Of a stretch of 64,000 nucleotides of DNA, positions 57,741 to 64,000 are shown piece by piece. The notes under the pieces were generated by a model that was not told the DNA's origin, searched no databases, and worked only from the letters and a program-made list of their open reading frames with translations. Position 1 is the first letter of the stretch; each line of letters starts with the position of its first letter. Made by a program: the position numbers and the translations under genes. The stretch is from Peribacillus asahii (GTDB lineage Bacteria > Bacillota > Bacilli > Bacillales > DSM-1321): NCBI RefSeq assembly GCF_004006295.1, contig NZ_CP026095.1:3830001-3894000 (forward strand). Reading direction: 5' to 3'.

Positions 57741-58220
57741 ATGTTTAATGTCGAAAAACACCCAGGAAATAAACAAGAACAATATACACTTTTGCATAAA
57801 CAACTCGTAGCACTTATTGAAGATGAAAAAAATCAAATTGCCAATTTAAGCAATGCTTCTGCTTTACTCAACCAGTTTCTTCCTGATATTAATTGGGTTG
57901 GTTTTTATTTAGTGGAAGACGATCAATTAATTCTTGGACCATTTCAAGGACTTCCTGCCTGTGTACGCATCCCTTTTGGAAAAGGCGTTTGCGGTACTTC
58001 AGCAGCAAACAAAACAACGCTGCGCATCGCCGATGTACACCAATTCCCTGGGCATATCGCATGTGACGCTGCTTCTCAATCAGAAATTGTTATTCCTCTT
58101 ATAAAAAACGAGGAAATCATCGGCGTTTTAGATATTGATAGCCCAATGACGAATCGTTTTGACGCAGAAGATCAACAAGGTCTTGAAGAATTTGCTGCTA
58201 TTTTGAGCAGGTATTTATAA
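57741..58220 (+). CDS. ytsP: GAF-domain free methionine-(R)-sulfoxide reductase (YtsP)
   Basis: 159 residues, a single GAF domain. Conserved NWVGFYLVEDDQLILGPFQGLPACVRIPFGKGVCG carries two of the three fRMsr cysteines (CVRI and GVCG); the third is in HIACDAAS. All three are kept, so enzymatic reduction of free Met-R-SO is likely rather than a pure sensor role. GTTAGGTGAAATAGT precedes the ATG. Divergent from refZ. Confidence 0.92.
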   Translation: MFNVEKHPGNKQEQYTLLHKQLVALIEDEKNQIANLSNASALLNQFLPDINWVGFYLVEDDQLILGPFQGLPACVRIPFGKGVCGTSAANKTTLRIADVHQFPGHIACDAASQSEIVIPLIKNEEIIGVLDIDSPMTNRFDAEDQQGLEEFAAILSRYL

Positions 58221-58234
58221 ACAGCTATTTATAT

Positions 58235-58275
58235 AAAACAGACCTATTCGCTAAACGAATAGGTCTGTTTTATTG
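58235..58275. terminator. Bidirectional terminator between ytsP and the GGDEF gene
   Basis: AAAACAGACCTATTCG pairs perfectly with CGAATAGGTCTGTTTT around CTAAA, with runs on both ends. Confidence 0.93.
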
Positions 58276-58288
58276 TTGTATGTAATGA

Positions 58289-60160
58289 TTAACAATCGCA
58301 CTGTTGAAGGAGCACTTTATTTTTGCCTGTATTTTTAGCAATATATAGAGCCTCATCTGCACGCTTAAATAATTCTTTCACATTATTACACCGTTCTTTC
58401 GACCAGTATGACACACCGCATGAAATCGTTATGTTTGGATTGGTTTGCTCAGCTACTTTATCCTTAATTCGTTCTGCAATCCGCAAACCAATAAGCAAAT
58501 CCACTTTTGGCAAATACACCGCGAGCTCTTCACCGCCCCACCGTGCCCCTATATCCGTATCTCGAATATTACGCTGAATCACTTTAGCTACTTGAATAAG
58601 AATCTCATCCCCCACTTGATGGCCGTATGTGTCATTAACCTTTTTAAAATTATCAATATCAATTAAAATAAATGTGCCTTGGTCATCTGTAATCATCGAT
58701 TCACACATTTGCTGGTCAAGATAGCTTCGAGAATGCAATTGAGTTAAATAATCTGTAATAACCATTTTCTCTAATTCTTCTCGAAGAATGGAGTTCATCA
58801 TTGCTATACTAGAATGGTGAATCAGCGACTGGAACAGTTTAAACATATCAAATGAGAAGAAGTACGGCTCTTGATGCAACACGACCACAAACCCTCTAAG
58901 ACTACTATTTTCCATCATAGGAACGGCCATTAACGAACGATACTCTAAATCCTCTTCCTCAATATAAACCGTTACATCACTAATAAATTGTGATTCTTTT
59001 TCTTCTTCCATCTTCCTTTTTAAAAAGGAGAGGTAGGCCTGTGCATCCTTTGTTTCAAAAAAGCTTGAACTTTCGGGAAGTAATTGCAATGCTCCATCAT
59101 TGGATAATAAAACAAAACCTGATTGATTCGCTTGAAAAGATTGTATAATTTGTCGCTTCATAAATTGAATCGTGTCATTTAAACACGTGTTAGAGTTCAA
59201 ATAATGTGACGTTTCGTTAATCAGCTGTAAATCCGCGACAAGCCGTTTAGATTGTTGATACAGTTGGGCATTCTCGATTGCACTTCCAGCTGTATTCGCC
59301 AACAAAGTAATAAAGTCGAGTTCACTTGGTGGAAATAACAAGCTATCAGGGGCGATAATCTGCAAGACTCCATATACCCCCTGCTTTCCTAATAGCGGGG
59401 CGTATAAAATAGAATGCCGCTCTGTATAATCGTCCTCAAATTGTAACTTTCCAGTCAAGTAAGCCTGCATCGCTACAACATTTTCACTATTATAATCTAA
59501 TTCTTTAACAGGTAAATTCCCATGTCCATAGCTATCTTGGGACAGAAATAAATAATAATCAAAGGTTGGATATACATTCTGTAAAGTAGAGATGACCTCT
59601 CCTAATACAGCTGTCATATTCATAGAAGAGTGAAACTGCTCCGTTACCCGATACAATTGTTTATATCGCTGTTCCTTATGCTTTGTTTTAGCAATACATA
59701 GAGCCGTTTCCATAATCGTAGCAAACTCTTTTGAGAATGTAAGCCAATCTTCCTGCAGATACGAAAATGTGCTGGAGGTTTTTTCCTTAAATCCAACTAA
59801 CCCTACTATCCGATGATTAACATGAAAAGAAATAAAAGCTTGAAAACCTTCAATTTCCATCAACAACTGGTCTGGTACAATATATCCTTCATTCTCGTTT
59901 TGATTCCATTGTGTGATTAACATATCAGAAGCGGCTAGCACTGACCTTTGAAAAGCTCCAGTCGTAGCTTCCATATAGAATTGTTGCGTCCAATCGTCAT
60001 ACTTAAAGTAAGTTACTTCCTCCATACGTAATAACTCTTTCGTTACCAATAATACATCCTGTATAAATGCAGTGGAATACATGTCATTATTCACATCACT
60101 TATCCGCTGAAAAAAAAGAACACGTAATTCATTTAATAATTGAGTTATTTTACTACTCAT
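58289..60160 (-). CDS. dgcP: GAF-GGDEF diguanylate cyclase (DgcP/YtrP-like)
   Basis: 623 residues, cytosolic. GAF-like modules cover about 30-160, 170-300 and 310-440, followed by the GGDEF domain (about 455-620). The active motif is GGEEL at 542-546, an accepted variant. The inhibitory-site motif RDTD sits five residues before it, so product feedback is expected. It makes cyclic-di-GMP. B. subtilis DgcP (YtrP, about 579 residues) lies beside rpsD and ytsP, matching this context. AGGGATGATGGACT precedes the ATG. Confidence 0.92.
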   Translation of the reverse strand: MSSKITQLLNELRVLFFQRISDVNNDMYSTAFIQDVLLVTKELLRMEEVTYFKYDDWTQQFYMEATTGAFQRSVLAASDMLITQWNQNENEGYIVPDQLLMEIEGFQAFISFHVNHRIVGLVGFKEKTSSTFSYLQEDWLTFSKEFATIMETALCIAKTKHKEQRYKQLYRVTEQFHSSMNMTAVLGEVISTLQNVYPTFDYYLFLSQDSYGHGNLPVKELDYNSENVVAMQAYLTGKLQFEDDYTERHSILYAPLLGKQGVYGVLQIIAPDSLLFPPSELDFITLLANTAGSAIENAQLYQQSKRLVADLQLINETSHYLNSNTCLNDTIQFMKRQIIQSFQANQSGFVLLSNDGALQLLPESSSFFETKDAQAYLSFLKRKMEEEKESQFISDVTVYIEEEDLEYRSLMAVPMMENSSLRGFVVVLHQEPYFFSFDMFKLFQSLIHHSSIAMMNSILREELEKMVITDYLTQLHSRSYLDQQMCESMITDDQGTFILIDIDNFKKVNDTYGHQVGDEILIQVAKVIQRNIRDTDIGARWGGEELAVYLPKVDLLIGLRIAERIKDKVAEQTNPNITISCGVSYWSKERCNNVKELFKRADEALYIAKNTGKNKVLLQQCDC

Positions 60161-60468
60161 AGTCCATCATCCCTAAGTAACACTTTATTTTTACAGAACC
60201 CTATACTAAGAGAGCCTGCCTTCTTGCTAAACCACCTGTACCTATCCACCTAGCAACCGAAATAGTATTTATAGACTATGATAAATCCATAAAATACCTA
60301 TTAATCCCCCTTATATAGAGACTTTGGATACAATTAGTATACGTTTAATTATAACTAGTTTAAAATAAAATTTCCGCATAAAATGAATAAATCCTAAATA
60401 TTTCGTGCATTTTCAGTTTGAATTGCCTTATTTTTTTCACAATCTCTTTTACTAAGAACAAACTAACC
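60161..60468. other. Spacer between dgcP and the rpsD promoter
   Basis: Very A/T-rich, holding the dgcP upstream region. I see no supported gene, clear operator or terminator in it. Confidence 0.5.
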
Positions 60469-60497
60469 TTGACTTAAAATATTTAATATTATACAAT
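60469..60497 (+). promoter_or_regulatory. rpsD promoter
   Basis: TTGACT (60469-60474), 17 bases, then TACAAT (60492-60497): a near-consensus sigma-A promoter, as expected for a ribosomal protein gene. Confidence 0.85.
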
Positions 60498-60544
60498 ACT
60501 CTTTGTGTAAAATATTGCAGCCTATGTGATAGCCTTTGTGCTTT

Positions 60545-60620
60545 CATTTTGTTCCTCTCTATATAGAGGTGTATCGCGTAACCCTTAGCTGCTAGGGCGA
60601 TGGTACATGAAAACAAAATG
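60545..60620 (+). ncRNA. Structured rpsD leader RNA (S4 autoregulation candidate)
   Basis: The outer stem CATTTTGTT (60545-60553) pairs with AACAAAATG (60612-60620). Inside are a hairpin CCTCT-ATATAGAGG (60554-60569) and an arm with ATCGC and CCCT paired to AGGG and CGAT (about 60573-60602). B. subtilis rpsD is repressed by S4 binding its own leader, so the element is probably the S4 target. No terminator is visible before the gene, so translational control is likely. Confidence 0.7.
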
Positions 60621-60688
60621 TCCATGATCGTTTATTCACACGGTTTTTATTTTACCCAAATAAAAACATTTAAAGGAGGAGTCATCTT

Positions 60689-61291
60689 ATGGCTCGTTAT
60701 ACAGGTCCAAGCTGGAAATTATCTCGTCGTTTAGGAATTTCCTTAACAGGTACTGGTAAAGAATTAGAAAAACGCCCTTACGCTCCAGGACAACACGGTC
60801 CTAACCAACGTAAAAAAATCTCTGAATATGGTTTACAATTACAAGAAAAACAAAAACTTCGTCATATGTACGGAGTAACTGAGCGTCAATTCCGTAACCT
60901 ATTCGATAGAGCTGGTAAGCTTCAAGGTAAACACGGTGAAAACTTCATGATTCTTCTTGAATCACGTCTTGACAACGTAGTATACCGTCTTGGTTTAGCT
61001 CGTACTCGTCGTGCGGCTCGCCAACTTGTAAACCACGGACACATTCTTGTAGATGGTAAACGCGTTGATATCCCATCTTACAAAGTTGTTCCTGGTCAAA
61101 CAATTGCTGTTCGTGAAAAATCACGTAATGCAGTTGTTATCAAAGAAGCAGTTGAAGTGAATAACTTCGTACCTGATTTCTTAACGTTTGATGCAGACAA
61201 ATTAGAAGGTACTTTCACTCGTTTACCAGAGCGTTCTGAATTACCTGCTGAAATTAACGAATCTCTTATCGTTGAGTTCTACTCTCGTTAA
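60689..61291 (+). CDS. rpsD: 30S ribosomal protein S4
   Basis: 200 residues, full length. Start [20 protein letters not shown] lacks the N-terminal zinc cysteines, the C-minus form. The S4 RNA-binding domain (about 92-155) has [30 protein letters not shown]. It nucleates 30S assembly on 16S rRNA. AAAGGAGGAG precedes the ATG. Codon use is highly biased (CGT, GGT, AAA), as for highly expressed genes. It stands alone, as in B. subtilis. Confidence 0.98.
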   Translation: MARYTGPSWKLSRRLGISLTGTGKELEKRPYAPGQHGPNQRKKISEYGLQLQEKQKLRHMYGVTERQFRNLFDRAGKLQGKHGENFMILLESRLDNVVYRLGLARTRRAARQLVNHGHILVDGKRVDIPSYKVVPGQTIAVREKSRNAVVIKEAVEVNNFVPDFLTFDADKLEGTFTRLPERSELPAEINESLIVEFYSR

Positions 61292-61295
61292 TAGC

Positions 61296-61335
61296 AAAAA
61301 GTGGTTCCATCCTCAGATGGAGCCGCTTTTTTTAT
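61296..61335 (+). terminator. rpsD terminator
   Basis: AAAGTGGTTCCATC pairs with GATGGAGCCGCTTT (wobbles) around CTCA, followed by TTTTT. Confidence 0.92.
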
Positions 61336-61354
61336 TGTCAGGCTTTATCCCATA

Positions 61355-61391
61355 CTTAATGGACAGTAACACCCTACTAATGGAAGTTCAC
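61355..61391. repeat. Second copy of the degenerate repeat segment
   Basis: CAGTAACACCCTACTAATGGAAGTT aligns with the segment near 49418-49441 (CAGTAAGGCTTC-ACTGATGGAAGTT) with one gap, in the same orientation, and lies just past a terminator. This copy has lost most of the hairpin symmetry. Family unknown. Confidence 0.35.
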
Positions 61392-61440
61392 TTTATTATA
61401 TTTAACATAGCGTATGTTTAGGAAATACTATTTCCCTATT

Positions 61441-61472
61441 TAAAAAGCCGGCCAAATAGGGCCGGCTTTCTT
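61441..61472 (-). terminator. tyrS terminator
   Basis: On the minus strand AAAGCCGGCC pairs with GGCCGGCTTT around CTATTT, then UUU. It lies 16 bases past the tyrS stop. Confidence 0.9.
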
Positions 61473-61487
61473 CTATATATTATTCAC

Positions 61488-62774
<1,287 letters not shown>

Positions 62775-62854
62775 TTATAAAGATTTGTTAACGATTGCTT
62801 TCATACAAAAACATAGTTTCACACACCTTTTAACATACGCCTTTTTGAAACAAA

Positions 62855-63090
62855 CAAAAAACGCCCCTTCATATACATGAAGGGACGAATTATATTCGCG
62901 GTACCACCCAACTTGAGGACTGCAAAAAAATCCTCCGCTTAATGCGAGTAACGGTCGCAACCCGATTCCTGCTACTTCAATGTTCACAGCAACTGCTCCA
63001 GGGAGTAATTCATCTCACTATATGTACCGATTTACACCAACCACCGGCTCTCTAACACAGGGATAGCTTGACTACTGAATCCTATCATCA
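62855..63090 (-). ncRNA. Tyrosine T-box leader of tyrS
   Basis: The T-box motif TGGGTGGTACCGCG lies at 62910-62897 (minus strand). The terminator stem CGTCCCTTCAT/ATGAAGGGGCG with U-run is at 62887-62856. Stem I has AGAGAGCCGGTGGTTGGTG (about 63053-63035) and the specifier region GATGAATTACTCC; TAC at 63007-63005 is the Tyr specifier codon. Uncharged tRNA-Tyr pairing should favour antitermination and tyrS expression. Confidence 0.92.
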
Positions 63091-63113
63091 CTTTAAGCAT
63101 TTATATAAATGAA

Positions 63114-63142
63114 TTTTTATCATATATTTCGTTCGATGTCAA
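63114..63142 (-). promoter_or_regulatory. tyrS promoter
   Basis: TTGACA (63142-63137), 17 bases, then TAAAAA (63119-63114) on the minus strand, just upstream of the T-box leader. Confidence 0.7.
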
Positions 63143-63203
63143 CCAGCCAAACATCCATATATTACCAACATATTGAATATTGTCCGTTTAATAATTGATT
63201 GTG

Positions 63204-63212
63204 TGCTATAAT
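63204..63212 (+). promoter_or_regulatory. Extended -10 promoter of the penicillin-binding protein gene
   Basis: TGCTATAAT is an extended -10 (TG-N-TATAAT); the -35 at 17 bases upstream is poor. It lies about 30 bases before the start codon. Confidence 0.55.
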
Positions 63213-63240
63213 ATTAGGTGATTTTAGGGGGTATGATACG

Positions 63241-64000
63241 ATGAGTAATAATCAAGATGGATGGAAGAGGTTTATATACTTCTTAAAAAATAAAAAAACA
63301 CAACAAGCAGCGAGAGTCAGTTATTTAGTAACTTGGAACTTAACACTCCTTCTTATCATCATTGGCATTCTTGGATTTTCTTTTGCTGGAGGAGTTGGTG
63401 CTGGTTATTTTGCAGCCCTCGTAAAAGATGAACCCGTACGTTCAAAAGAAGATCTACAAAAAGAAATTTACAACTATGAAGAAACATCGGAAGTGTATTT
63501 TGCAGACGAAGTCTATCTTGGAAAACTTAAATCTGATTTAGAGCGAATTGAAGTGCCCATTGAAAACATGTCTGACGATTTAAAAAAAGCAGTGATTGCG
63601 ACTGAGGATGAATATTTTTATGAGCATAAAGGGGTTGTACCAAAAGCAATTTTACGAGCAATTTATCAAGAATTCACAAATGCCCCTATTCAATCCGGCG
63701 GAAGTACATTAACACAGCAGCTCATTAAAAACCAAGTGTTAACGGATGAAGTATCATTCGATCGAAAAGCAAAAGAAATTCTACTGGCACTTAGAGTCGA
63801 GAAATTCTTTGAAAAAGATGAAATTCTAGAAACCTATTTAAACGTCTCAACGTTCGGACGCAACTCTTCTGGACGGAATATTGCTGGTGTACAGTCTGCC
63901 GCTGAAGGATTGTTCGGAAAAGATGCAAAAGACTTAACACTCCCACAAGCAGCGTTTATTGCTGGTTTACCTCAAAGCCCATTTGGCTATACTCCGTATA
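63241..64000 (+). CDS. Class A penicillin-binding protein (N-terminal part, cut by window edge)
   Basis: 253 codons visible from the ATG at 63241 (AGGGGGTATGATACG before it), open to the edge. A short cytoplasmic part (1-33) and one membrane segment (about 34-58) precede the GT51 transglycosylase domain: IATEDEYFYEHKG with the catalytic glutamate (about 120), GGSTLTQQLIKN (about 158), KAKEILLALRVEKFF and ETYLNVSTFGRNSSG. It polymerises lipid II into glycan; the transpeptidase domain should follow beyond the edge. Which Bacillus PBP it is cannot be decided from this part. Confidence 0.92.
   Translation, partial: MSNNQDGWKRFIYFLKNKKTQQAARVSYLVTWNLTLLLIIIGILGFSFAGGVGAGYFAALVKDEPVRSKEDLQKEIYNYEETSEVYFADEVYLGKLKSDLERIEVPIENMSDDLKKAVIATEDEYFYEHKGVVPKAILRAIYQEFTNAPIQSGGSTLTQQLIKNQVLTDEVSFDRKAKEILLALRVEKFFEKDEILETYLNVSTFGRNSSGRNIAGVQSAAEGLFGKDAKDLTLPQAAFIAGLPQSPFGYTPY

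Noticed and set aside
62775..62987. 70-residue minus-strand frame upstream of tyrS
   Set aside because: It lies wholly inside the T-box leader; the sequence is explained by RNA structure (T-box motif, terminator), and it has no ribosome site.

Overview
The window is a chromosomal segment of a low-G+C, endospore-forming Bacillota, almost certainly Bacillaceae (Bacillus sensu lato). It carries spore genes (cotS-type coat genes, ytvI, ytrH/ytrI, ytfJ, refZ, an alpha/beta SASP) and a gene order that largely follows the Bacillus subtilis phoPR-citZ-pyk-dnaE-argGH-ackA-ezrA-rpsD-tyrS region. Gene density is high and most genes are on the minus strand. I see no prophage, insertion sequence, CRISPR array, rRNA or tRNA gene.

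Layout. 1-7.7 kb: phoR (cut by the window edge) and phoP, an extra NAD(P)-binding oxidoreductase, then the TCA genes citZ-icd-mdh (transcribed in that order on the minus strand) and the membrane gene ytwI. 7.9-12.1 kb: ytvI on the plus strand, then aceB-aceA, a complete glyoxylate bypass that B. subtilis 168 lacks. 12.5-19.4 kb: a spore-coat polysaccharide cluster (UDP-glucose pyrophosphorylase, UDP-glucose dehydrogenase, epimerase, glycosyltransferase, two overlapping CotS-family kinase-like genes, a small amphi-Trp gene). 19.5-30.5 kb: fxsA, pfkA-pyk, accD-accA, an FCD-type GntR regulator, malic enzyme and dnaE. 30.6-37.2 kb: ytrH-ytrI, nrnA, ytpI, ytoI, a small membrane protein, ytkL, an M24 peptidase and a universal stress protein. 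37.3-49.1 kb: argG-argH, a small conserved protein, a 35-codon membrane microprotein, an EcsC-family gene, ackA, ytxK, tpx, ytfI-ytfJ, sppA-yteJ and rarD. 49.5-64 kb: mbcS-type acyl-CoA synthetase, SASP, nifZ-thiI, ezrA, hisJ, refZ, ytsP, a GGDEF gene, rpsD, tyrS and the start of a class A penicillin-binding protein.

How the genes fit together. Much of the window is central carbon flux: glycolysis exit (pfkA, pyk), citrate/isocitrate (citZ, icd, mdh), glyoxylate shunt (aceBA), malate to pyruvate (malic enzyme), acetyl-CoA to malonyl-CoA (accDA) and acetate overflow (ackA). RNA and operator sites readable in the sequence include a tyrosine T-box ahead of tyrS, a structured leader ahead of rpsD, two ARG boxes just downstream of the argG promoter, cre-like sites ahead of citZ and ackA, and many intrinsic terminators.

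The most interesting signal is a putative local circuit. A GntR/FadR-type regulator lacking the usual metal-ligand histidines of its FCD domain lies between malic enzyme and accDA, and a FadR/PdhR-like palindromic operator sits directly downstream of the -10 of the malic-enzyme promoter. Other points are a probable AUU start codon in the coat glycosyltransferase, an unlisted membrane microprotein, and a degenerate intergenic repeat seen twice. I did not find a convincing wholly new multi-gene system.
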